Assembly: GCA_017634475.1 (NCBI GenBank) | Contig: JAGBNH010000071.1 | Span: forward strand, 1 to 32,949 | DNA: 32,949 nt | Source of the DNA: Eubacterium sp. | Lineage (GTDB): Bacteria > Bacillota > Clostridia > Lachnospirales > Lachnospiraceae | Direction: 5' to 3' | Shown: piece by piece, positions 25,051 to 32,949 of the stretch | How the letters are laid out: every line of letters begins with the position of its first letter | Numbering within the stretch: the first letter of the stretch is position 1 | Position numbers and translations under genes: made by a program | Notes under the pieces: model-generated | Database searches by the model: none | Told to the model about the DNA's origin: nothing | The model's input: the letters and a program-made list of their open reading frames with translations, nothing else

Positions 25051-26292
25051 TCAGAGGGTATCCTGCCCCGGGCTGCGGCAGCTCTTCAGTGCGTCACTGT
25101 ATGCTATACACAGCTCCCCTTCATAGTAAGCTCCACTGTGATCGGTAAAGGAGCCAAAGGGACGTATCAGATCATAGTGTCCCTTGATCCGAAGCGTGGA
25201 AGAATCACCAATGGAGCAGTCCGTGACGGATTCGGATGTTCCATCCTTAAGGATCAGACGTGTTACAGCTCCCGGATAGGTGTTATAGAGAAGGGTATCC
25301 TCCCCGTCACGAAGGGCAAGAACCATCCTGCCGTAACGAAAAAGGGATATCCCTGCCTTCGCCTGTCCGCGTATTATGTTAAGATCCGCCAGCAGTTCAC
25401 TGCCGGTACGTAAGTCGCACTCCAATCCGATAACAGCGCCGGGGACCTTACGGGCAGCCGCCCTTGCGATCTCACCGATCCAGTCGGTGCCTTTATCGAA
25501 TGACGAGGCGTAGGCCATGGGAAACAGGTGGTCGGCCAGGGGCAGAAGATCCCGGTAGTCCTGACCATAATAAAGCACAGAGGTGCTGTATTTTGCAGGC
25601 TCCAGCCCTGCCGGCATCATAGCGATGCTCAGCTCCTTATCCGGCAGCTGCCTGCGTAATTCCTGCGTGATGCAGCCGGTGAAATCCCGGAGTATGCTTC
25701 TTCTTGCCTCGGAAAAGGCGATAAGCTGCGGATCACCCTCTTCAAAGCGCTGTATTACAGATGCCAGATTTCTGTCAGGCTTATAAATATCATAGAGAGT
25801 TTTCATTTCATTCTTCAGCTCTTCAACACGTACTCCGTATGAAGCGTAAACGTCTTCCTCATCAGGGCTCCAGCCGTTCACGATATGTCTGAACCGCAGA
25901 TGGTCAAGCTGGATACCGTCCATAGGGAGCAGCTCCGCGGCTGTCAGTATGGCTTCTGTCATATGATACCGGTAGCGGTCGTCCAGATGGTTGATCATGC
26001 CCCGCTTTCTGATCCCGAAAAGATTGACGTCCGTTCTTTCAGGATACCGTTCAGTATAGCTTTTGTCAGCGCTGCATATGAAAACCCCGTGGGTGCGAAA
26101 ACCGAGACGCGAGCCCTCCCGGAACAGCCGGTCCGTGTAAGGAAAAGTCGCCGGGTTGTTCCTCACATCATTACTCACGCCCTTGATCAGGATAAAAAGA
26201 TCGGTAAAACCGGATCGCATGAGCAGTTCAAGATCATCATATTTATTCCCTCTGACGCTGAAATCGTCATTATTAAACCAGATTCCAAGCAT
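25051..26292 (-). CDS. TIM-barrel glycoside-hydrolase-like protein
   Basis: The 413-residue protein has strands and motifs like the GHL10/DUF187-type putative glycoside hydrolases: a GIWFNNDDF start, FILIKGVSND, a FRTHGVFI strand, then DGIQLDHLRF with the Asp expected at the end of a barrel strand, and later LADHLFPMAYASSF. Residues 330-413 may form a small beta domain. There is no signal peptide, so it would act inside the cell. The start at 26292 has GGAGG eight bases upstream. It follows the second radical SAM gene by 24 bases and is probably co-transcribed. The substrate is unknown. It could act on a sugar attached to a peptide or on a sugar taken in by the importer to the right, but neither is shown. 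Confidence 0.6.
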   Translation of the reverse strand: MLGIWFNNDDFSVRGNKYDDLELLMRSGFTDLFILIKGVSNDVRNNPATFPYTDRLFREGSRLGFRTHGVFICSADKSYTERYPERTDVNLFGIRKRGMINHLDDRYRYHMTEAILTAAELLPMDGIQLDHLRFRHIVNGWSPDEEDVYASYGVRVEELKNEMKTLYDIYKPDRNLASVIQRFEEGDPQLIAFSEARRSILRDFTGCITQELRRQLPDKELSIAMMPAGLEPAKYSTSVLYYGQDYRDLLPLADHLFPMAYASSFDKGTDWIGEIARAAARKVPGAVIGLECDLRTGSELLADLNIIRGQAKAGISLFRYGRMVLALRDGEDTLLYNTYPGAVTRLILKDGTSESVTDCSIGDSSTLRIKGHYDLIRPFGSFTDHSGAYYEGELCIAYSDALKSCRSPGQDTL

Positions 26293-26316
26293 AGCCATCA
26301 CCTCCTGAAATGTACC

Positions 26317-27708
26317 TCATGCTTCCTGCATAATGGGATTTATATTTCTCCATCCCTCCAGTACCTCTGAGAAACGGTCATTCCAGCCCTTTTCAAAAAA
26401 AGCACATTTATAATCATCAGCCGAAAGCAGGCTTCCGTGAAAGAGCATCCCAAGCGCGGGGCAGCCTCCCTGGCAGTTATTAAAATATCTGCAGCCTCCG
26501 CATTTCAGGTCTGCCCTTCGTTTTGCACCGACTGTCCCGGTTATCTGCTCCACCAAAGGCCCTGCGGTGAGCAGCTTCTGCAGGCCTTCATGCCGGACAT
26601 TTCCCATGTGTATATTACGGAGGGTGAAGAGTCCTGCCAGAGGCGCGCAGGGGATGATATCTCCATTTGCCTGAATGGAGATCTTCCTCATCATGGCATT
26701 ACAGATATAAGCGTCATCGCGGCAGCCGGATACGGACGACTTGACCGGAAGGATACTGAAGACCTTTTTATGTCCGTTAAGATATAAGCTCTGCCAGATC
26801 GTAACAGGTATTGTAAGTCCGCTCTCTTTATACTTCTCAGCAAAGCGGCAGGAAAAGTCATAGTATTCATCGACAGACAGGGAATTGTCCGCCTGGTTCA
26901 GCTGCCACCGCGGAGCCTCGGTAGTTTTGATGATACGGATCTCGTCCACCCTTAAGCCTGCCAGCATATTTACGGAATCGTGGATGACAGCCCGGTTCCT
27001 GCGGTTTACGTTCATATTTATCTTGACACGCAGTCCTGCTTCCTTGCAGAGCCTTATTGCCTCTTTTACGCGTTCCTCGCTGCCCTCGTGCTGTCTCAGC
27101 CAGTCATGGGCGCCGATACCGTCAAAGGAGATCATGATCTCCGCGGCAGGATGCAGCATCCTGATCCTGTCGACCGCTTCTTTATCCAGCAGAGCTCCGT
27201 TGGTGATAAGTGTTTTGAGCATAGGACCATGATCCCGAAGCTCCTGAAGAAGCTCCCAGAACCAGGGCCAGAGTGTCGGTTCACCGCCGGTAAGGCGGAT
27301 CCCGCGGATCCCGCATTCCCTTGCCCCGGACAGAAGCCGGAAGGCCTCCTCAAGGGAGAATTCCTCCCGCTGCATTTTGTTGTCTGAAGCATGGAAGCAA
27401 TGCAGACAATTGTAATTGCAGCGATCCGTGATCGTCCAGTCGATATTGGCGATGAAAATATTCGGATATTCATTAATTTGTACCGGCTTCAGGCACATTT
27501 CTTCCTCCCTGCAGCGCCTGATCACGCGGAGCGCCTCCAGCCCGTACAGAGTATTACCTGCGGCATGCTCGGTTCTGCCGTCGCAGCTTTTGAGCTCCTT
27601 ATATTCCTCCGGGCTCAGACGGAAGCCTTTTTTCTGATCCCCGATCCGGCACAGAACCATATTCTTCCATTTACTTATGAATACATTATCCTCTAAAATA
27701 TAACGCAT
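26317..27708 (-). CDS. Second radical SAM/SPASM maturase
   Basis: The 463-residue protein has the radical SAM cluster C97-x3-C101-x2-C104 (DRCNYNCLHCFHA), followed by RLTGGEPTLWP. A SPASM-type C-terminus has several cysteines, including those in ICNAMMRKISIQANGDIIPCAPL and KCGGCRYFNNCQGGCPA. The first 85 residues could be a small leader-binding domain. It differs clearly from the maturase at 21805-23646 and shares only the general fold. No precursor peptide with a leader was found beside it, so it may act on the same Cys-rich peptide or on another substrate. The ATG at 27708 is used; GGAG is ten bases upstream. It heads a leftward pair with the TIM-barrel protein. Confidence 0.85.
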   Translation of the reverse strand: MRYILEDNVFISKWKNMVLCRIGDQKKGFRLSPEEYKELKSCDGRTEHAAGNTLYGLEALRVIRRCREEEMCLKPVQINEYPNIFIANIDWTITDRCNYNCLHCFHASDNKMQREEFSLEEAFRLLSGARECGIRGIRLTGGEPTLWPWFWELLQELRDHGPMLKTLITNGALLDKEAVDRIRMLHPAAEIMISFDGIGAHDWLRQHEGSEERVKEAIRLCKEAGLRVKINMNVNRRNRAVIHDSVNMLAGLRVDEIRIIKTTEAPRWQLNQADNSLSVDEYYDFSCRFAEKYKESGLTIPVTIWQSLYLNGHKKVFSILPVKSSVSGCRDDAYICNAMMRKISIQANGDIIPCAPLAGLFTLRNIHMGNVRHEGLQKLLTAGPLVEQITGTVGAKRRADLKCGGCRYFNNCQGGCPALGMLFHGSLLSADDYKCAFFEKGWNDRFSEVLEGWRNINPIMQEA

Positions 27709-27872
27709 GCTCACTGATCTCCGTTCTTCGATAAACCATAACGTACGGCACCTTTTGCAGGCGGTACCACAGTCTGATCATACCATAAGTACGACATTCA
27801 TGATATATATTTTTAAGGAACGATTCCCTGCTTACCGGTGCTTCCCGATTATCCTACCGCCTTCAGGACTCC

Positions 27873-27902
27873 TTGACATGGGGGCAGGCATTAAGGTAAA
27901 AT
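27873..27902 (+). promoter_or_regulatory. Sigma-A-like promoter of the sugar importer
   Basis: A perfect TTGACA (27873-27878), 18 bases and TAAAAT (27897-27902) make one of the best promoters in the window. The leader of about 65 bases runs to the lipoprotein start at 27973. Confidence 0.7.
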
Positions 27903-27941
27903 TATCGCCTGAGCTGCCGGGAATGATATTAAAGGGAAATG

Positions 27942-27958
27942 TCAGACTAAAAGTCTGA
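27942..27958 (+). promoter_or_regulatory. Leader hairpin before the lipoprotein gene
   Basis: TCAGACT (27942-27948) and AGTCTGA (27952-27958) form a 7-bp stem with a three-base loop, just before the GGAG ribosome site. It might stabilise the mRNA or be a palindromic operator. No T-run follows. Confidence 0.4.
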
Positions 27959-27972
27959 GGATGGAGTGTGTT

Positions 27973-29496
27973 ATGGGAAGATCAAATAATGGCAGATGCG
28001 TTTTATCCGGTAAAAAATGGCTGCGCCGCGGGCTGACCGTGGCATTTCTTGCCCTTATGACCGCGTTCTTATGTACGGGATGCGGGGAAAAGGTGGAGGA
28101 TGACAGGACAGGCGCGCCGACAGAGCTTATATGGTGGACCTATACTCCGGATGGAAATGCACCCGATGACCTGGAGAAGGTTCTGGAGGCGGCAAACAGG
28201 ATATCCGCTGAAAGGATCGGTGTTACCGTAAAGATGATCTATAAAACAACTGAGCAGTTTGAGCTGGATCAGACTACAGGTGAATACTATGACATGACCT
28301 TCAGCTGTGACTGGTGCAATGACTTTGACGTAAATGCAGGAAGGGGATATTACTATGACATATCGGAGCTGGTGAAGACGGAAACCCCTGAGCTGTATTC
28401 ATCCGTCGATCCGTGGTGGGAGACAGGGACTCTCAAGGGAAGGATCTACGGCGTACCGATGCTTAAGGATCTGGGGGCGGAGGTTTTCTTCCGTCTCAAC
28501 AGTGATTATTTTGAAACAGAAAAGGGGTTGACGCTTCCGGAGGAGATGAGCTTCGGGGAGCTGGAGCCCCTGCTCAAAGCCTGGAAGGAGGATAATCCAG
28601 GCGATTACCCCTTTTATATCTCGAAAGGCGGCGTTGCAGGTCTGTTCCAGGTGCATGAGCGTATAGCAGGCAATTATCTTGTTATTCCCTACAGTAAGGC
28701 AGGAACGTCCGAGGGTACAAAGATAATCCCTGTTTTTGATGATGAGGAGTATGTGGGAATGCTTCGCAAGATGCATGAATGGTATGAGGCGGGATATATC
28801 AATCCTGATGCGGCAGCTGTTGAAGAGGTGCCTTATTCCATTAAGTGTCCTGTACGTACCGGAACGGCGTGGACCGGCTTTAAGGGCTGGTCTGACAGGG
28901 AAACGATAGGCTTTAATGTGAAGCTGGTAAGATTTATCGGCCCCAATATGTCACGGTCGACCCAGCAGGGCTCTCTTATTGCGATAAATGCGGCAGCTTC
29001 GGAGGAAAAGGCGAAGGCATGTCTTAAATATATGCAGCTCATGTATACAGACAGGAAATTCAGGGACACCCTTGCGTATGGTATAGAGGGGGAGCATTTT
29101 GACTACTATAAGGATACGGTAATCCGTACAGCGGCGGGCACAGAGCATTATATGCAGGATGCCTTTGTGACAGGTCCCGCCATCAGTGCCTCAGTTGTTT
29201 CTGCAGGTAAGGATGATACTGCTGATCCGGAGCAATGGGACAAGGTATATGAGGGCTATAAAAACGCCAGGATAAGCGATACGCAGGGCTTCAGCTTTGA
29301 TCCTGCTCAGGTTGAGGCGGAGACAGCAGCGCTTGATGCCATATGGAGCAGCTACGCCTCTGAGCTTGTAACCGGAACCTTGGATACAGATGAAACGATA
29401 AAGCTTATGAGAGGACAGATGGAGAAGGCCGGGCTTGAAAAGGTGCAGGAGGAGGCTCAGAGACAGCTGGATGAATACCTTGAGAAGTTCAGATGA
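27973..29496 (+). CDS. Extracellular sugar-binding lipoprotein of a CUT1-type ABC importer
   Basis: The 507-residue protein starts with a signal peptide (positive KKWLRRG, then a hydrophobic run) ending in TGC, so Cys37 should carry the lipid anchor, although the residue three before it is Cys rather than the usual Leu. The mature part resembles family 1 solute-binding proteins (WWTYTPDGNAP start, SCDWCNDF, long mixed alpha/beta). It should capture an oligosaccharide outside the cell and hand it to the two permeases that follow. The ATG at 27973 has GGAG six bases upstream; the ATG at 27961 directly abuts a GAGG and is unlikely. Which sugar it binds cannot be told. Confidence 0.85.
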   Translation: MGRSNNGRCVLSGKKWLRRGLTVAFLALMTAFLCTGCGEKVEDDRTGAPTELIWWTYTPDGNAPDDLEKVLEAANRISAERIGVTVKMIYKTTEQFELDQTTGEYYDMTFSCDWCNDFDVNAGRGYYYDISELVKTETPELYSSVDPWWETGTLKGRIYGVPMLKDLGAEVFFRLNSDYFETEKGLTLPEEMSFGELEPLLKAWKEDNPGDYPFYISKGGVAGLFQVHERIAGNYLVIPYSKAGTSEGTKIIPVFDDEEYVGMLRKMHEWYEAGYINPDAAAVEEVPYSIKCPVRTGTAWTGFKGWSDRETIGFNVKLVRFIGPNMSRSTQQGSLIAINAAASEEKAKACLKYMQLMYTDRKFRDTLAYGIEGEHFDYYKDTVIRTAAGTEHYMQDAFVTGPAISASVVSAGKDDTADPEQWDKVYEGYKNARISDTQGFSFDPAQVEAETAALDAIWSSYASELVTGTLDTDETIKLMRGQMEKAGLEKVQEEAQRQLDEYLEKFR

Positions 29497-29513
29497 TATG
29501 ACAGGGTAAGGAT

Positions 29514-30461
29514 ATGAAAAGGGGAAAGAAAAAAAACAGAAGGATCCGGGGAAAAAACAGATCTCTGATCCTTCTTTCCATGCCTTCGCTGATATGGTAC
29601 ATACTTTTCTGCTACCTCCCCGTGGCAGGCATCATACTGGCATTTAAGAGATACAGACTGATCCCGGGGAAGGGCTTTTTTTACAGTCTTATCAATGGCA
29701 GCGAGTGGGTGGGCTTTGATAATTTCCGGTTCCTCTTCCTGAATCCCGAGATCGGGAAGGCGATAAGGAATACATTGCTCTATAATATGGCATTTCTTAT
29801 TCTCGGGACAGTGATCCCGGTTATGCTGGCTGTCGGTATATCCTATATTCACTCCGGAAGGATCCGGCGGTTTGTCCAGATTTCGCTTCTTCTTCCTTAT
29901 TTTCTGTCCTGGATAATCGTCAGCTATTCGGTATATGCATTTCTGTCCTATGACAGAGGGGTCGTCAATTCAGTTCTTGGCAGTATGGGGATCCAGGGGT
30001 TCAGATTTTATCAGAGTCCGAGCCTGTGGCCCTTCATACTATGCGCGGTAAATGTATGGAAAAGCTCAGGCTATATGATGATGCTTTACTATGCGCGGCT
30101 TATGGCTATTGATACGGAACTCTTTGACGCCGCCGCAGTGGACGGGGCATCAAATTTTAAGGTGATCCGGTATATAATCCTTCCGGAGCTTAAAAATGTC
30201 ATTCTTGTCATGACACTGCTGAATCTGGGGAATATCCTTTCCACCGATTTCGGACTCTTCTATCAGGTGACAAGGAATTCCGGTTCCCTGCTCTCCACTA
30301 CGGAGACCATAGACGTCTTTATATATAAGGCCCTTATGGAAAAATCCAATTACGGCTTCAGCGCTGCGGCAAGTCTTATCCAGAATGGGATAGGCTGTAT
30401 CATACTGGTTACCGCAAATCGGCTGCTGAAAAAGAACGGCGTGGGAGGCGCGGCACTGTGA
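29514..30461 (+). CDS. CUT1 sugar ABC transporter permease (UgpA/LplB-like)
   Basis: The 315-residue membrane protein has about six helices. It shows the EAA-type loop DAAAVDGASNFKVIRYIILPEL that docks to the ATPase, typical of binding-protein-dependent permeases. It starts 17 bases after the lipoprotein stop, with AGGG seven bases upstream of the ATG. AGA/AGG make up 11 of 18 arginine codons by my hand count, against 3 of 15 in rsmG, a hint of different origin. No ATPase gene is present; such importers commonly share a MsmX-like ATPase encoded elsewhere. Confidence 0.88.
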   Translation: MKRGKKKNRRIRGKNRSLILLSMPSLIWYILFCYLPVAGIILAFKRYRLIPGKGFFYSLINGSEWVGFDNFRFLFLNPEIGKAIRNTLLYNMAFLILGTVIPVMLAVGISYIHSGRIRRFVQISLLLPYFLSWIIVSYSVYAFLSYDRGVVNSVLGSMGIQGFRFYQSPSLWPFILCAVNVWKSSGYMMMLYYARLMAIDTELFDAAAVDGASNFKVIRYIILPELKNVILVMTLLNLGNILSTDFGLFYQVTRNSGSLLSTTETIDVFIYKALMEKSNYGFSAAASLIQNGIGCIILVTANRLLKKNGVGGAAL

Positions 30462-31408
30462 ATATAAAGAGGCAGGGGAAAAGAAATAAAAAAAAGAATA
30501 ACGGATTTCAGCGCGAGCAGGGATACATTTCAGGACTTGGCAGAACCGCGGATATCATCCTCAGCGTGGTGCTGATCCTGATATCCCTTCTCGCGCTCCT
30601 TCCGGTCATCCTTGTAATTATCATCTCCTTTTCATCTGAAGAAGCTATAATAGAATCGGGCTACAGCTTTTTCCCAGAAGAGCTTTCCCTGGATGCGTAC
30701 CGTTATCTTTCAGGACATCTGGGTAAGATCCTGCAGTCATTGGGAGTCACACTGCTGGTAACAGTCATTGGGACCGTTCTTTCGCTTTTTCTCATCAGCA
30801 CCATGGCCTATGCTCTCAGCCGGAAGGATTTTCTTCTCAGGAAGCTTTATACCGCAATAGTAGTGATACCTATTTTCTTCGGCGGGGGGATAGCATCCTC
30901 ATACGCCGTGAATACACAGTTTCTTGGGCTTAAAAACAGCATCTGGGCATTGATACTCATACCTGCATGCTCCAGCTGGTATATAATCGTGATGAGAACT
31001 TATTTCTTAAGCAACATACCGCCGGAGATACTTGAGGCGGCCAGGTTGGACGGAGCATCCGACGCCCGGATATTCTTCAGGTTCGTGATCCCTCTTTCGA
31101 AGCCGATCATGATCACGGTGGGTCTTTTCGAGGCATTCTCTTACTGGAACAGCTGGTATGAAAACCTGCTGTATACAGATTCCAATCACAGCGGGCTGTA
31201 TACGCTGCAGTATGTTCTCTACAATATGGAGAAAAACGTGTCATTTCTAACTTCAGGGGACAGTATTTCAGGTTTATCGGCGGCCCGTGTGCCGACAGAA
31301 TCGTTCCGGATGGCGCTGGTTGTTGTTATCATACTTCCGATCCTTGTTACCTATCCCATGTTCGGAAGACATATTAAAAACGGTCTTAACGCAGGTGCCG
31401 GGAAATAG
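30458..31408 (+). CDS. CUT1 sugar ABC transporter permease (UgpE/LplC-like)
   Basis: The 316-residue protein is the second permease of the importer, with about six helices and the docking loop EAARLDGASDARIFFRFVIPL. The start is GTG, which overlaps the previous stop by four bases (GTGA); GGGAGG lies nine bases upstream. The tight overlap shows translational coupling in a three-gene operon. Nothing clear follows in the next 218 bases before the converging ATPase gene. Confidence 0.88.
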   Translation: MNIKRQGKRNKKKNNGFQREQGYISGLGRTADIILSVVLILISLLALLPVILVIIISFSSEEAIIESGYSFFPEELSLDAYRYLSGHLGKILQSLGVTLLVTVIGTVLSLFLISTMAYALSRKDFLLRKLYTAIVVIPIFFGGGIASSYAVNTQFLGLKNSIWALILIPACSSWYIIVMRTYFLSNIPPEILEAARLDGASDARIFFRFVIPLSKPIMITVGLFEAFSYWNSWYENLLYTDSNHSGLYTLQYVLYNMEKNVSFLTSGDSISGLSAARVPTESFRMALVVVIILPILVTYPMFGRHIKNGLNAGAGK

Positions 31409-31626
31409 ATGCCCGAATCTTACCCTTGAGAAGCTGATAAGGTCAGTGAGAAGGGTGCAGGAGACATGCTCCGACAAGGCTGAAAACAACATCGGTTTAT
31501 CAGTACTGACATTTACATAACCCATTCGTGCAAACAAAAAAGGAGCCTATCTACGAAAGAGCTCTATCCGCTCAATCTCATCGGAAGGACGACTATTCCA
31601 GTTTGTATATGTGTGTACCGGCATTC
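31409..31626. other. Intergenic gap at the right edge of the importer
   Basis: This 218-base gap between converging genes has no supported gene. Short frames exist on both strands but lack ribosome sites and known motifs. A weak GAGC/GCTC hairpin and a T-run on the minus strand (near 31534-31575) may end the ATPase transcript. No convincing terminator for the importer was seen. Confidence 0.4.
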
Positions 31627-32949
31627 TTACTCTCCTTTCCGGAAAGAGAACTGCTTAAACACTGGAATTGCGCCATATCTTCCCTCAAGATAAGCCTTGC
31701 TCAGTTTTTTATCATATCTTTCCTTAAAACGATCCAGAGAGTATATATTGCTGGCATTATCCGCATCCCTTTCCACAAACCATATTTCATCTCTCCGGAA
31801 AAGAATCTGATCCATGATAGTATCCTCGTGTGTTGTAAATACCAGCTGCATTCTCGTGCCATCATGAGCTTCCATGAACAGTTTTAGAAAACGCTCTGTT
31901 AACTTCGGATGCAGACTACGTTCAAGTTCATCCACTACAAAAAGTGTATCCGGGCGATCCGTAAGAAGCATATCTATAAGGTCGAACAATCTTTTTGTTC
32001 CATCCGACTCTTCCACGAAATTAAAGTCAAAAGCGGTTTTACCATGTTTCAAAACAAGCGTAGTAATCTCCGGTTCCGGATTTCCCTGAGTGATTTTAAC
32101 GTTAAAGAATCCACCTTCCACTCTCCATGTCATCTGAACTCCCGGTGCACCTGTAATCCTCATTTGAGTCATTAATTGATTAAAGATCCCTTGCACCACT
32201 TCAGCCGGAATCATCTTACTCATCTCTTCTGAGGTAATCTTCTTTGTCTTAATTTCCGTAACGCCTGTATCAAATGTTTGTATCAGCTTACTAATACTAT
32301 CCAAAGACTCGTCGTTATAATATGCTTCAGTATTTGAAATACCAACATTAGGATATATAACAATAATGTTATTCATAATCCAACCATATACTTCTTGGAA
32401 AAACAGAAGTTTCGATTTATCATCATATTTCTTTCCTCGATTCATTTCAGTAAGGAAAAGCTTTGACTCCTGTCCCGCAAAGTCTTCGGAATATACATTA
32501 AACCTGCTTTTCTCCGTAGCTGTAAGTTTGACATCTTCTCCCAGAATTGGCGCACTATCTCCTTCTCTAACAAACAGTTGATGCGCCCCGCCATCCTGCA
32601 TAAGTTCATACAGCCATTCTTCCGTGATTTTTCTCTGACTAAGGATTGCTGAAAAACCATATGCATAAAAAGTATCTCCAACCGTAAACTGCAGTTCAAA
32701 AACACTCTCTCGGTTTTTATTCTCTTCCTTATTTCTGCAGAAATCATTAACGGAGACAACCGGAAGCCCCTCCATAAGGGTTGCCTTAATAAACGCAAAT
32801 GCGGTCACAAGGTTAGACTTACCAGATGCATTGGCGCCATAAACTACAGCGTTTTTTAATAATTTAGTCTGTTTAATCTGTAATCGATGATTCTTGTTTC
32901 CCTGCATTTTGCTGGAAGATATCATCGACAGTTCTTCCTTCTGATCAAA
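31627..32949 (-). CDS. AAA/OLD-type ATPase, N-terminus beyond window
   Basis: The visible 440 residues are open to the right edge, where the frame reads FDQKEELSMISSSKM, matching the expected interior of such proteins. The true start is outside. Walker A is GANASGKSN, Walker B is LFVVDELERSLHP, and an H-loop FTTHED follows. This layout is common in AAA_15/AAA_21 ATPases of the OLD/ABC-like group, many of which belong to phage-defence pairs with a second protein such as RloB. No partner lies downstream in the 218-base gap. A partner upstream would be off the window. A defence role is only an inference from the family. The ATPase motifs look intact, and the gene converges on the sugar importer. 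Confidence 0.75.
   Translation of the reverse strand, partial: FDQKEELSMISSSKMQGNKNHRLQIKQTKLLKNAVVYGANASGKSNLVTAFAFIKATLMEGLPVVSVNDFCRNKEENKNRESVFELQFTVGDTFYAYGFSAILSQRKITEEWLYELMQDGGAHQLFVREGDSAPILGEDVKLTATEKSRFNVYSEDFAGQESKLFLTEMNRGKKYDDKSKLLFFQEVYGWIMNNIIVIYPNVGISNTEAYYNDESLDSISKLIQTFDTGVTEIKTKKITSEEMSKMIPAEVVQGIFNQLMTQMRITGAPGVQMTWRVEGGFFNVKITQGNPEPEITTLVLKHGKTAFDFNFVEESDGTKRLFDLIDMLLTDRPDTLFVVDELERSLHPKLTERFLKLFMEAHDGTRMQLVFTTHEDTIMDQILFRRDEIWFVERDADNASNIYSLDRFKERYDKKLSKAYLEGRYGAIPVFKQFSFRKGE

Noticed and set aside
25030..25080. GC-rich hairpin between the converging SGNH-like and TIM-barrel genes as terminator
   Set aside because: The stem (GCCGGGG/CCCCGGGC) has a bulge, a long loop and no T-run, and half of it is coding sequence.
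27758..27771. T-box-like string on the minus strand before the second radical SAM gene
   Set aside because: It matches 11 of 14 positions of the T-box core, but no specifier stem or terminator with T-run follows, and the downstream gene is not an amino-acid or tRNA gene. Likely chance, since GGTACC is itself palindromic.
27707..27958. 83-codon frame on the plus strand before the lipoprotein, considered as a missing precursor peptide
   Set aside because: No ribosome site, no Gly-Gly leader, and it spans the divergent promoter region and the leader hairpin.
31409..31626. Short frames that might be remnants of a transposase or a defence partner gene
   Set aside because: No conserved motif, no ribosome site and no terminal repeats; cannot be told from random open frames.

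Overview
The window looks like part of the chromosome of an anaerobic Firmicute, most likely a Lachnospiraceae-type Clostridium of moderate GC content. The basis is low-GC-Gram-positive style signals (strong GGAGG ribosome sites, sigma-A-like promoters, T-run terminators), clostridial protein styles (an LCP cell-wall ligase, an NHLM-type peptide exporter, SPASM radical SAM enzymes, CUT1 sugar importers without their own ATPase) and adjacent mnmE-mnmG with rsmG nearby. The species cannot be told from the sequence.

Positions 1-9365 are mostly housekeeping. They hold the 3' end of aroA; a leftward group of LCP ligase, sugar nucleotidyltransferase and a four-helix membrane protein; rightward rsmG and a DEDDh exonuclease; and leftward mnmE-mnmG. 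Within mnmG there is an in-frame insertion of about 235 bp made of a palindromic dispersed-type repeat that adds about 79 residues. Positions 9413-16823 hold a large cytosolic signalling protein (LacI-like sensor, EAL phosphodiesterase, beta-helix-like tail), an FtsX/MacB-type ABC transporter and a low-molecular-weight tyrosine phosphatase.

Positions 16955-27708 are the accessory core and the most interesting part. Reading leftward from a divergent promoter near 24000 are a short peptide with a Gly-Gly leader and a 15-residue core with six cysteines, a radical SAM/SPASM maturase, a very small HlyD-like adaptor, a C39-peptidase ABC exporter and a second ABC exporter subunit. This is a complete ribosomal-peptide (RiPP) pathway: synthesis, thioether-type modification, leader removal and export. 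Facing away from it is an SGNH-hydrolase-like protein. Next comes a second, unrelated radical SAM/SPASM enzyme coupled to a TIM-barrel glycoside-hydrolase-like protein, with no obvious precursor of its own.

Positions 27873-31408 are a CUT1-type sugar importer (lipoprotein and two permeases) with its own promoter. The window ends with an AAA/OLD-type ATPase whose N-terminus runs off the right edge. I saw no tRNA or rRNA genes, CRISPR array or intact insertion sequence.
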